This document shows, one piece after another, positions 10,633 through 20,378 of a DNA stretch of 26,243 bases. Location of the stretch: assembly GCA_003614735.1 (NCBI GenBank), contig KZ992617.1, positions 1 to 26,243 on the forward strand, written 5' to 3'. The stretch comes from Thamnocephalis sphaerospora (taxonomy: Eukaryota; Zoopagomycota; Zoopagomycetes; Zoopagales; Sigmoideomycetaceae). Positions within the stretch are counted from its first letter, which is position 1, and each line of letters begins with the position of its first letter. Made by a program: the position numbers and the translations under genes. Below the pieces are notes generated by a model that ran no database searches, was not told where the DNA came from, and was given only the letters and a program-made list of their open reading frames with translations.

Positions 10633-11889
10633 GGTGTTTGTGGAGAGAAATAAGAACAACAATCGGCGGATTCGACTGGCCCCAGTTCGAACTGACACAA
10701 GGAGCACATTAGACTTGCTCATGTGCCGGACAGCCCATCCCGACTGCGAGTCCTACGGCAAAACATCAGACTCAGCAGTGAACTAAGCGGACGCGAGTTT
10801 GTCGAGCAGCACAGTCTGGTTTTGCTTACGCAACCACGGATGACCGTTAAGCTCGAATGGATGGAACATGTCAGTTGGTTTGCCACCAAAGTACGCGGCA
10901 TGGTCCTCTTCATGCATGACACAAGTACCATGCGACACTACGTCTGACAACCACTGGGGAACATACAGCTGGGGCTGTACGCGCATATATGGTGCCTATG
11001 AAAGCCATGCGGTATGCGGGTGGCCTTGTGACCACGGCAGCTGCATTGCCACCTGCGGCAGTGAGGGTAGGCGACCAGCTGCAGCATGCTACTGGATAGC
11101 GCGGGGATATCCGCTTGCCAGCTCAACTACCCACCGTATCGCGCTTTCATCCTGGTGAACTGCGTAGAATAGCTGTATCATACTCTCTTGGTTGGCCTAG
11201 ACTATTTGGGCACAATGTATTGGACCGTTGCGTGGTATTCGCGTATATGGATGTTGCTAGGAGGTAGCAGTGTTACCGTGTGGTAGAGCTCCATTCATCA
11301 AATTGGCAAATGCTGCGTGTGCAAGTATACCTGGCCGGACAGCGCATCGCAGTCGTATGCACCGCCACAACGCTGTCTGCGATAGGTGGTATCGTTTATA
11401 GCCGCGGTCCAGACACGGTGCAAGCGCAAGGCAGTAAAGCTTGCACCAGTCTAATTGGACATTGCGCCAATACTGTGCAACCGCCATGATGCATGGCCGC
11501 AGTGGTATAACACACTACGGCGATGCAGTAGCCACGTCAATAATGTAGATGGCGGCTTTCTGTGCGGATTTCTACGGCGGCCTATTGCGTTTCTGGGGTC
11601 GAGGCCTGCCTATCAACGTTGCGCAAGCCACCCACCGATAATGCGCGCTTCTTTGTTCCCGTGCTTAATCTGGCAATTGGGCCTAGATGTCTGTGTGTGC
11701 GGGGATCCTATATATGCACATGCCCGCAGTGGTCAGTGCCACTATTAATGCCGTCGATGCAAGTGTGCTGCGCTGCCCTCCACCCCATCGCCCGCCGTTC
11801 TATCCGCTTACCACCGTATACCTACCTACGCTCTGCGCCGAACTGCGTTTATGGGCATACGTTTATCGCGCATTCTAGCTGGAAAGACA
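10633..11889. other. Unresolved 1.26-kb region, possibly one small gene
   Basis: It lies between the divergent starts of ORC3 (-) and the methyltransferase (+), so it holds their promoters and perhaps another gene. Both strands have open stretches of 35-75 codons bounded by plausible splice motifs (for example minus 11330-11487, ending before GTATAC; plus 11280-11487). I found no family match on either strand and could not build one consistent model. Confidence 0.4.
10783..10995 (-). CDS. Possible terminal exon of an unidentified minus-strand gene
   Basis: A 70-residue open stretch preceded by TTTCATAG, a usable 3' splice site, and ending in TAG. The translation looks protein-like: YVPQWLSDVVSHG, HEEDHAAYFGGKPTDMFHPF, LNGHPWLRKQNQ. 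Upstream in the same frame are further open segments (containing SMIQLFYAVHQDESAIRW) separated by TAG codons at about 10996, 11091 and 11196. This could mean exons separated by introns, a decayed gene, or chance. An opposing plus-strand frame is also open, so the strand is uncertain. I do not recognise the family. Confidence 0.3.
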   Translation of the reverse strand, partial: APYMRVQPQLYVPQWLSDVVSHGTCVMHEEDHAAYFGGKPTDMFHPFELNGHPWLRKQNQTVLLDKLASA

Positions 11890-13013
11890 ATGGACACGTT
11901 TACCAAAGACGGTAGCAGCGGCAGCCGGGGCAGCAGCAAGACGGTAGACAAATTTGCCTATGCAGATGGCCGCCGCTACCACAACGAACCCAACTGCCCC
12001 TACCCGCTGCCAAATGACCTGGGCGAAATCGATCGGTGCGTGCACACCGCTGTGCGCGTGAGCGAGCGTCTAGAGCCTGACGGCGGGTCGGTGGGGCGTC
12101 TATTTCTGCAGACTTGAGCTGCAGCATTACATGATCCAGCAGGTGACCCAGAAGCGCTACCACGCGCCAATCGACAGCCCAAAGCGCGCCATAGACATTG
12201 CTACTGGCACCGGTATTTGGATGATGGTACGTAAGCGGGCTGAGCGCAGTACGTTCAACGCTGTGATTGCCTGCTTATCATCTTTCTCTCTACGTCACAA
12301 CGTTTACCTACAAAGGAAATGGCAACCGACTTTCCCGAGTGCGAGTTCACCGGTATAGACATTGCACCGCTGCAGCCGACTGCCGTTCTACCCAGGAACT
12401 GCACGTTTAAATTGGCCAATGTATTGGAAGGTAGGCACATGTGTCTTTGCGTGCAGCCCATACGCATCTGCTAATGTTACCAATGCCTTTTGCGCGCACT
12501 GCAGGCCTCTCGGACCCCGACGGCTATTTCGACTATGTACGCCACAGCCTGCTGGTTGCCGCTATTCCCAAGGAAAAGTGGGTGCCTTTTGTCAAGGAGT
12601 GCACTCGCCTCTGCGCTTCTGGCGGCTGGGTGGAGATGGTGGAATTCAACTGCAGAGTGTACGAAGGCGGCGCCGTGACGGAGAGGTTTTCCGATATTCT
12701 GGGTGATAGTCTGCGCGCGCAAGGCCTGAGTCCGGAAACCACCGAGATTCTGGACGATCTTATGCGCCAGGCGGGCCTTGTGGATGTTCAAGTCAAACGC
12801 TTCAAGCTGCCGTTTGGCAAGTGGGGCGGCACAGCGGGTGAAATTTTCGTCAAGGATGCTCGCATGCTCCACACGGCGCTGGCCCCGCTGTACGCCAAGA
12901 AGTTTGGCATGTCTGTCGAGGATGTAGAAAAGTTGGTCCAGGATCTGGAAGACGAGTCCAACCACTACCAAGCGTATTCAGACTTTCGCATCTACATTGG
13001 CCGCAAGCCATAA
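11890..13013 (+). CDS. SAM-dependent methyltransferase, LaeA/UMTA-like
   Basis: Class I methyltransferase of the fungal family that includes LaeA and many enzymes of unknown substrate. Model: exons 11890-12035, 12112-12226, 12316-12430 and 12505-13013; 294 aa. Family features in order: DGRRYHNEPNCPYPLPND, IDRLELQHYMIQQVT (across intron 1), the SAM-binding motif AIDIATGTGIWMM then EMATDFPECEFTGIDIAPLQP (across intron 2), a NVLEGLSDPDGYFDYVR segment replacing the usual motif II region, and ECTRLCASGGWVEMVEF (motif III). Each intron has a GT donor (GTGCGT, GTACGT, GTAGGC) and an AG acceptor. The start ATG gives a short Ser/Gly-rich leader before the conserved YHN block. No biosynthetic cluster surrounds it, so substrate and regulatory role are open. 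Confidence 0.88.
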
Positions 13014-13320
13014 GTGGACCTTTTTCCCTACATCCCCACACTGCACTGAAGCTGCCCTTACTGTGTTTCCTTCTCTCCCTCTCTCCCTCTCTCCCTCTCT
13101 CTATACCTATTTCGCTGTGCCGTTGTCGCTAGAACTGCAACCCTCCTCTTACTAGTAGCGACAGATTTCCCAACGTCTAGTTCCATGGTGCTAATCACAC
13201 TATAAACCAACAGTATTCTATTCAACGCCAGCAGCCTATTTATGCGTAATCCGCACTCCCAGTTCGCGCTATTTCTTGCGTCGGTTTGCGCACTTTCTCG
13301 CTCCAGCCTGACATGACACA
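13014..13320. other. Convergent 3' gap with pyrimidine repeat
   Basis: The 307 bases between the stops of the methyltransferase (+) and the SfsA-like gene (-). Apart from the CT-rich repeat at 13072-13103 I see nothing specific. Confidence 0.55.
13072..13103. repeat. CT-rich microsatellite, 8-bp unit
   Basis: About three perfect copies of CTCTCCCT followed by CTCTCT, in the 3' gap between convergent genes. Low-complexity polypyrimidine tract. Confidence 0.85.
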
Positions 13321-14768
13321 CTAATACTCGTTTGGTAGCTGCATAAATCGCATCAGCGAGACTCCCTCGGAATTTATGCGCAAGCAAGCCTGGATGGTTG
13401 TAAGCGACGACCAAAACTTGGATCGCGAGCGCAAGCAGTCGTTTACACCAACCTGCCACAATTGCTATGGCCGGTGCGGAAATGTCAGCATTTAGGAAAA
13501 GCACATCTGACAGCGTATTGCCTACCAGTCCGGATTTGAGAGCCAAGTCTGCCGCGCTGGTTATCGCCGTATTTGCTGCCGTGGCCGGTGGCCGGCGGAA
13601 AAGAGGCGCGTCGTACATGAAACAAAGCAGTAGACGTGCAACAGCACCTTCTCGTTCACTAGCCACTTGCGAGAGCGTGCCAAAATGCTATCCAACACGT
13701 TAGCATACGCATCTTGCCGTGCACTGTCAGATTATTGCTTTTACCTTGACTAGGCGCTCAAAAGACGCCAGGCGTGCTTGGTTGGGGCGGTAGTTTGGGT
13801 GATTTTTGCATGGCAATGATATCAGCGGCGTCTACAAACGCACCGAGTAAGCATACGGCGGCACTACGACAACGTTCGTATTTTCGCTTGCCTTGACCTC
13901 GAGAAAGATTCGATCATTGACGACAAAATCAAGCTTACTGCTGCCCACTTTGCGCTCTCGCTGAACGCTGAGCGGTGCAGAGTCGACCGCCACGATTCCG
14001 TCCATCATTTGGTTCAAATGCCCGCCAGCCAGCAGCTCTTCTATAAATCGATTTGCTCGCACCTGGTTTATACCAATCCAGTGCATGCGCTCCGATGGGG
14101 TGGTCACCGGGTCCAGCGATATCGCCTCGACGCTTTAGCAGTATTAGCATGGTACATGTGATGCATTCAGCAGACCTACGTAAACGCAGTGCTGCGCTGC
14201 TTCTTGCTCGTTTTCCCTTTATTGTGCAACTGCTTGGTCTGTGCCGGAGCTGAGAGCAGACATGGTATGTTTTCAAAGTGCAGATCGCCTATGCGGCCCG
14301 TGCCTGGATCCGCGTCAGCAAATGGATGCGCCGCGGTTGGACATGCCAGCAGTTGGTAGCTTACATGGACAATGACACACCTGCACCTCAGCGTAGTCGG
14401 GCACACGAACTTGCATGGTGAATCGGCTTGGGCTGAAGCGTGTGTTAGCAGCGGCAATGCGTCAGCAAACATACATTGATGAATACACACCGCTTCAGTA
14501 TTATGCCTTGAATGAGCGGCGCAGAAAAGGGAATGTGCGCAATAGGAGTCACGCCGGCAAACGGCAACGGTGACGGCGATGCGCTAGCGCGCACCATTGT
14601 CTCCTGGGCCACCTCAGTGGCGTTTGGTGTCGGGCGAGCCACTTGGCTGCCGCGCTGCCGTTTCTTGGCCGTGTGGACAAAGTCTTTTGCAGGCATGTCT
14701 GCTGGCATAGCGCGCTTACGCATACTGTGCGTGCGTTGCGCTATTCTTGCACTCTGACGAAATGACAT
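13321..14768 (-). CDS. SfsA-family protein (sugar fermentation stimulation homologue)
   Basis: Model, 5' to 3': 14491-14768, 14365-14432, 14180-14303, 13892-14132, 13745-13831, 13526-13687, 13453-13464, 13321-13389; 346 aa. An N-terminal extension of about 85 basic/disordered residues precedes the SfsA core: LIQGIILKRPSRFTMQV, HCPCTGRIGDL, ENIPCLLS, IGINQVRANRFIEELL, LDFVVNDRIFLEVK, then FERLVKHFG and a C terminus with RINSEGVSL...LPNEY that matches bacterial SfsA in spacing. D225, E235 and K237 form a D...ExK arrangement as in PD-(D/E)XK nuclease folds (inference). Bacterial SfsA is about 234 aa and is reported to bind DNA; the eukaryotic function is unknown. Intron 4 looks GC-AG. The 12-nt exon 7 is the least certain part; reading through intron 7 stays in frame and adds 21 residues. 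Confidence 0.82.
13832..13891 (-). other. Probable GC-AG intron (SfsA-like gene intron 4)
   Basis: On the minus strand the exon ends GAGGTCAAG and the 60-nt intron starts GCAAGC, contains CTTACT and ends TTTGTAG. Phase-0 joining gives LEVK then TPLISLPC...ASFERLVK, with 29 residues between LEVK and the next junction, as expected from SfsA. Without splicing, translation stops at TAG (13832-13834). Confidence 0.72.
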
Positions 14769-15038
14769 GGTATGGGCAACAAGCGTGGGATAGGCAGCGC
14801 GTTTGTTGGACTGCTCAGCGCAGGTGGCGTGTGCCTATGGAGCTGGCAGTTCATCAGTTAGAAAAAAAGAAAAACCAAAAACACCATCGTTGCCGATTCC
14901 GCGTACACTCAACTTTCTCCTTGGTCTACCTGCTGCATTCTGTTGCAGTCTTTGCAGTGCACTTTACGTACCGTGCACACATAGCCCTGCCCGTGCCAGG
15001 AGAGAGAGAGAGAGGCCTGCTTGTCGTCGTCTGTCGCC
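14769..15038. promoter_or_regulatory. Divergent promoter region, SfsA-like gene / NOC1
   Basis: 270 bases separate the start codons of two divergent genes. It includes an A-rich patch near 14861-14881 and an AG repeat at 15000-15014, 25 bases before the NOC1 ATG. No TATA element is obvious. Confidence 0.45.
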
Positions 15039-18000
15039 ATGTTGGACGCCAAAGAGCTTGAGCGCAAGATGGCACTGGCCAAGGAGAAGATCCGCAACAG
15101 CCAGAAGAGTGCGACGGCGGAATTGAAGCTGGACGCGGATGCTAAGGCAGCGTCAAAGGCCGCAGCAGCGGCAAAGCGCGGCAAGAAGGGTCAGGCTAAG
15201 CAGGCCGTCGCCCCTGCCGAAACGCCAGCAGCAGCCAGTTCCGCGCCCTCTAAAAAGGACTCGGCCAAGGGTGTGCCGTCGCCAGTGCGAGCTAATGCTA
15301 AGAAGCAGGAAGCGGACAACAAAAAGTCGCCAAAGCAGCCGTCAAAGCAGCAGACGAAGCAAACGGTAAAGCAGCAGGCAAACGGTAAAGTAAAGGATGG
15401 CAAGGCAAAGCAGCCGCCTTCGTCGCCTTCTCCAGCCGGAAAGAAACAAGAGAAGACTGCGCAAAAGTCTGGCAAACCAGCGCGCTCAGAGGTGACCAAG
15501 CGGAAGGCAGAAAAGCAAAAGAGCAAAGGCGGTGCACTGGACAGCGCACTTTTGCAGGAGATTCTGGCTCTGGGTGGCAGCAAGGATGATATGCAGCTTT
15601 TGGGCGACGAGGAAGCATCTGCGGACGAGGAGATGGTGACCGAGGCACAGGACGAATCGGTGTGTGTGTGTGTGTGTGTGTAGCGGGGAGCCAGTAGGGC
15701 GCCATGTTTGCTAACATCATACATACTGTCGTTTCTGCTAGAATCTTGCTGGTGACATTGGCAAGATGCTGAGCGAGCTTGGCCTAGGTAAAAAGGGCAA
15801 TGCATCCAAGTGGGCCTTTATGGACGGCGATGACGACGATGAAGAGGAGGAGGATGAGGAGGAGGAAGAGGACAGCAGCGATGTAGAGGAGATGGATGAT
15901 GATGATGATGAGGGCTACCAGGAAGAGACCAACGCATCAGAGCCAACGCAAAAGGTGGCGGCATCCAAGGATGGCGGACAAAAGCTGGTTAGTAGCATTG
16001 CACTAGATTGGTGCCATTTACAGCAGTACGCTAACCAACTGATACTGGTGTGCAGCTTGTTGAGGCCGAATCGCTTTGGCATCAGATCCCGCTAGCGGCT
16101 CTATCGCCCGTCACACTGGCCACTCCCTCATCTCAGCGCATCGACAGCCTGTATGAGCACGCCCGTGAGCTAGTGGAGAACGACGCGGCAGTCTACGAAG
16201 CACGGCCGTCGCTCGGCGGAAAGGATCGTACTTTTCTGCGTACACTGCTCAAGTCTGGTACACTGACGGATCGTGTGTCGGCACTTACACTGTTGGTTCA
16301 GGAATCGCCGGTGCACGCGGGCAAAACGTTTGCATCGCTCATGAGCATGGCGCGCAAGAATAACCGCAAGGAGGCGGTCATGACTATTGCCACGGTCAAG
16401 GATCTTTTCACCAGCTCACTGCTTCCGGAGCGCAAGCTCAAGTAAGTTGATAGTAGCACTGGACACGCGCACGTAGACAGCGTGGGCCGGCGGTGCGATT
16501 ACTAATTCCCCGGCGTACTCTTCTCGGTGCGGTAGGTATTTCCGCGAGCAGCCTATTACGCATCCGGACGCATCGCCGAAGCATCTCGCTTTGTGGTATT
16601 TTGAGGATTTCCTCAAAAAGTACTACTACGAACTTTTGCAGGTGGTTGAGGTGTGTAGGTGGCAGTGCAGCTTTTCTGCAACAGTATGTGTCGTTGTTGC
16701 GCAAAGCTCACGACAGTTCAACTTTGCCAATCTCTTTACAGGGCCTTTCGCACGACATGCTGACCCACGTCAAGCTCAACATGCTCGGCTACATGCTCGA
16801 TATGCTGGCAGCCAAGCCGGAACAGGAGCAGAACTTGCTCAAACTGATTGTCAACAAACTTGTGCGTAGGCGAATGCGATGCACGGCGTGCTTTGGAGTG
16901 CAAGCTTGTGCTAATGTACTGTTGCCGATTTCAGGGCGATCGCGAGAAAAAGGTGGCGTCCAAGGCCAGCCATCTGCTTCTGCAGCTGCTTGTTCAGCAT
17001 CCGCAGATGAAGCTGATTGTTATTCGCGCCATTGAAGAGTTCCTTGTGCATGCGCACGATGTGAACGCGCAGTACTACGCCATCGTCACGCTGAACCAGG
17101 TCATTCTAACGCGGGCCGACGTGGAAGCTGCCAACCGTCTCGTGGATCTCTACTTTGCCTATTTCCACAAGCTACTCAAACGCCAGCAGGAGGCGCAGGC
17201 GCGCGGCAAAGGAGGCGCCGATGCGGCAAAGAAGAAGAAGAATCGCAAACAGCTGGAGCGAGAGCGCAAGGCCGAAGAGGAGTTGCAGGCGCGCATGACT
17301 GTGGAAGCCAAGATGATTGCGCAGCTGCTTACGGGCGTCAATCGCGCCTTTCCGTTCGCCAAGGTTGCCGACGACGTGTAAGCAGAGCCGATGAGCGTGC
17401 GAACAATGGCATGTTTGAACAGCAGCTGATGGCGCTGAATTTGCAGGTACAATGCACATCTAGATACGCTGTACAAGATTGTCCACACGGGCACGTTCAA
17501 CGTGGTGGTGCAAGCACTGCGGCTCATCTTCCAGGCATCGTCTGCCAAGCAGGTAAGCTGTTGCGGTACACACTGGCATGCTGCTGCAATCCAATACTCA
17601 CTATTGCTTCCAATGCACTATGTTAGGCTGTGTCTGACCGGTTCTACCGCGTCCTCTACGAGACATTGATGGATCCGCGTCTGGGGTCCTCCTCGAAACA
17701 GGCCATGTACCTGAACCTGCTGTACCGCGCACTCAAGGACGACTCCTCCACCGTGCGCGTCATGAGCTTTATCAAGCGCATTACACAGATTGTCTGTTTC
17801 CAACAGGCGCCATTCAGCTGTGGCGCACTCTATCTTGTCTCTCAGGTTCGTATGGTCGGCGCGATTGACAGGGTGATGTACAGCCGCTTACCAGTAACAG
17901 CGCATTGCTGCATACCCCGTAACAGCTTATGCAAGAGAACCAAGGACTGAAGGCGCTTGTCACACAACCGGAAGATGACGAAGAAGAGGAGCACTTTACG

Positions 18001-19428
18001 GATGTGGACGACGGCGAGGAGCATGATGCAGACGAATCTGCATCAAAGCGTGATGATGCCGATGCTGATGCCGATGCGCCAGCATCCGAAACGGCCGAGG
18101 ATGTGGAGAATACGCCAGAAGAGCATGCTAATGCCAGCCGTGATGCAAACCCGCAAAAATACGACGGTCGTAAACGCGATCCGCGCTATGCTGGCGCGGA
18201 AAAGTCCTGCCTTTGGGAGCTGGTAGGGAGACGTGGCAATGCGCAGTGCCCATGCTCAAGCTGAGAAACGTTACTGATGCGCGCGTTTGCGTTTTATTTC
18301 ACTCCAGACACTGCTAGCCAAGCATTATCATCCGTCGGTGGAGCATCATGTACAAAGTTTGCTTCAGGACGAGCGCATCAACGAGCTGCCACAGCTGCAC
18401 CTGCACACACTTACACACTTTCTCGACCGGTTTGTCTACCGTAATCCAAAGAAGCGCACCAGCAACGCACCGTCGGCACGTGGTGCCTCTATCATGCAGC
18501 CGGCCGAACGCGATGCGCTCTCGGCGGGTCTCTTTGTCTGGCAGCGCCAGTCTGGCCTGTCTGCCGAACAGGTGGCCGTCAACAGCGACGAGTTCCGCCG
18601 TTTGGGCGAGCAGGACATCAAGGCCGACGAGCTGTTCTTCCATCGGTTCTTTGCGACACGCCAGGGAGATGCCGATCTCAAGCAGAAGAAAAAGCGGAAG
18701 CGCAGCGGCGCTGACGAGGATGACGATGAGCTGGCCGACTCGGACGTGGAGGCGGCGCTGCTTGGTCAGGGCAGGCAGGGCGCTGACGACAGCGACGAGG
18801 AGCAGAACCTTGAGGGCATGGACAGTGACTCGGACGCGCTGCAGGATAGCGGCGCAGAGCTGCCAGAAGATGAAGAGGGTAGCGGCAGTGAGGATGAGGA
18901 GGATTTGGATGGTCTCAGCGGGGACGAGGATGCCGTGTGGAAGGCAATGCAGCGCGATATGCCCAAGGATGTGCGTGCAGGTCTGCCTGGTGCTGGTGGC
19001 GACGAAGATGACGACAGCGCAGACGACGACGACGAGTTTGCCAAGCTTATGGACAACGACAGTGACGACGACATGAGCGACGTGGACCTAGAGATGAACA
19101 ACGATGAAGACGGCATTGCAGATGGCGCCGATGCGGAGCTAGCTGCGATGTGGAGCGACGAGGGAAGCGACAGCGAGGATGGCGAGGAGCAGGACTCGGA
19201 GTCGGAAGAGGCAGTGGATACACGCCAAAAGGGCAAGAAACAGACGGGTAAGTGCTGAGTTTCTGCGCGCGCCGCCAGCAAATTGCTCACGCTTGCCATC
19301 GTGCCATCTCTCCATCAGACGACGGCCGGGCCAAGAAACGCCGCCGACAGGCGCTCCCGACGTTCGCCTCGTTTGACGACTATGCAGCGATGATCGAGCG
19401 CGACGAGGCCGAGCATCTCGAGGATTAG
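15039..19428 (+). CDS. MAK21: Ribosome biogenesis factor Noc1/Mak21 (CEBPZ family)
   Basis: CBF/MAK21 protein that works with Noc2 in pre-60S assembly in the nucleolus. Model: exons 15039-15659, 15742-15987, 16056-16441, 16536-16650, 16742-16861, 16935-17377, 17447-17552, 17627-17845, 17926-18222, 18308-19247, 19319-19428; 1200 aa, all phases consistent. The N terminus is a Lys/Ala/Gln-rich basic tail, then SKWAFMDG and an Asp/Glu run. The HEAT-like core follows: [65 protein letters not shown]. Next comes the CBF domain ([29 protein letters not shown]), then [19 protein letters not shown] and HYHPSV. The C terminus is very acidic and ends [15 protein letters not shown]. Intron 1 begins in a GT repeat. 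The start is the first ATG, giving [11 protein letters not shown]. Confidence 0.93.
15660..15681 (+). repeat. (GT)11 microsatellite forming the 5' splice site
   Basis: Eleven GT dinucleotides begin exactly at the donor of NOC1 intron 1 (exon ends GACGAATCG). The intron runs to TTTCTGCTAG at 15741 and phase 0 is kept. Any GT in the array could serve as donor; every third one would preserve frame, adding Cys-Val pairs. Confidence 0.8.
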
Positions 19429-20378
19429 GCCACGTCTATAGACCAGCAACACACGACTCTTCATTCTGGCCTGCCTTTTACAGTTTGCGCCAGACCAAAA
19501 AGTGATAAATGGGCCATATCCTAGATGCATGGCGTTGGTGCTGCAAGAGTGGAAATGAACTGGAAAACCAGGACCATTTGCACCGAGGCGTAGACTCGCT
19601 GGCCGCCACCCTCTCTTTGCCATGCTGCAGTGCCCTGCGCGACGTATATGTACATGTGCCAGAGTCGGCCTGTGACCACTTGACCGTTGGGCGCAGTCCG
19701 CTGACGCCAGGAGAGTGGCCGCCAGCCAATCGGCTCATCTCCGTGTTGTCAGTTTTTCTCAGCGCCCATGTTTTAGCAGCCCATGCTCACATTTGTTCCG
19801 CCCTCCTTTTTCCACACTCGCACGTTTTACCAACGTAAACGCTTGACAACCCAGCACTGCGCTCACTCTTTCTCACTATTCACTGCCTGACTGCTTGCCA
19901 GCACACACACACACACAAACTGCCACTGTGCCCTGCCTGCCCCTAACTGTGCAATTGTGCGCGCTTTCTGCCTGCCAAACAACGCTTCTGCCGCTGTCCC
20001 TCGATTCTCCGAGTCTAGCCTACCTGTGTGCGTTTTCTTTCACCTTGGATCGCGCGCCGCCCAGCTTGTTCATGTTGAATTTTCGTCCGACGCTCCCCAT
20101 ACACGCGACGACGAAGCTGAATCACCCTTGTAGTAAACTCCAGCGCAGGTCCATCAAACGGAAGAAGTAACGCCCGCTCGGCTCGACACGCCGCTTACTG
20201 CACTTGCTTCAATTGACAATTGCTCAGTTGAACCGCCGCTGCTGCCACCCGTTCAGTCGCCATTCTACCGCCACCTGCTGTTCACGTGCTGTCTAGCCCT
20301 GGTACACTGCCGTGCCTGCCACTCAACCATTACGCCCTTGTCGCTGCTGATTGACTGCCACCGTTCGGACTTGCAATC
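19429..20378. other. Intergenic: NOC1 3' region and long eIF5 upstream region
   Basis: 950 bases between two rightward genes. It holds a CA repeat at 19902-19917 and long C/T-rich, A-poor stretches before the eIF5 start, as in promoters of highly expressed fungal genes. A 32-codon frame at 20072-20170 ends in a Lys/Arg cluster and could be an upstream ORF if it is transcribed. I see no protein family match. Confidence 0.45.

Noticed and set aside
10740-11600. TMEM135-like membrane protein on the minus strand
   Set aside because: A few blocks (for example AAIYIIDVATAS) were suggestive, but no set of exons gave a consistent frame or the expected glycine-rich membrane segments.
13325-13495. Plus-strand frame containing SEFMRKQAWMVVSDDQN
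   Set aside because: It looks protein-like, but it is antisense to the SfsA-like terminal exons, which fit the family in sequence and spacing.
13058-13666. 202-codon minus-strand frame as a separate gene
   Set aside because: Its first 47 codons belong to exon 6 of the SfsA-like gene; the rest reads through introns and the CT-repeat 3' region, in the wrong frame for the true C terminus.
18348-19076. 242-codon Arg/Thr/Met-rich plus-strand frame inside NOC1 exon 10
   Set aside because: Frame-shifted reading of the acidic exon; the NOC1 frame continues in phase from both sides.
20072-20170. 32-codon basic frame upstream of eIF5
   Set aside because: It matches no small ribosomal protein I know; at most a candidate upstream ORF, so it is noted only in the intergenic entry.
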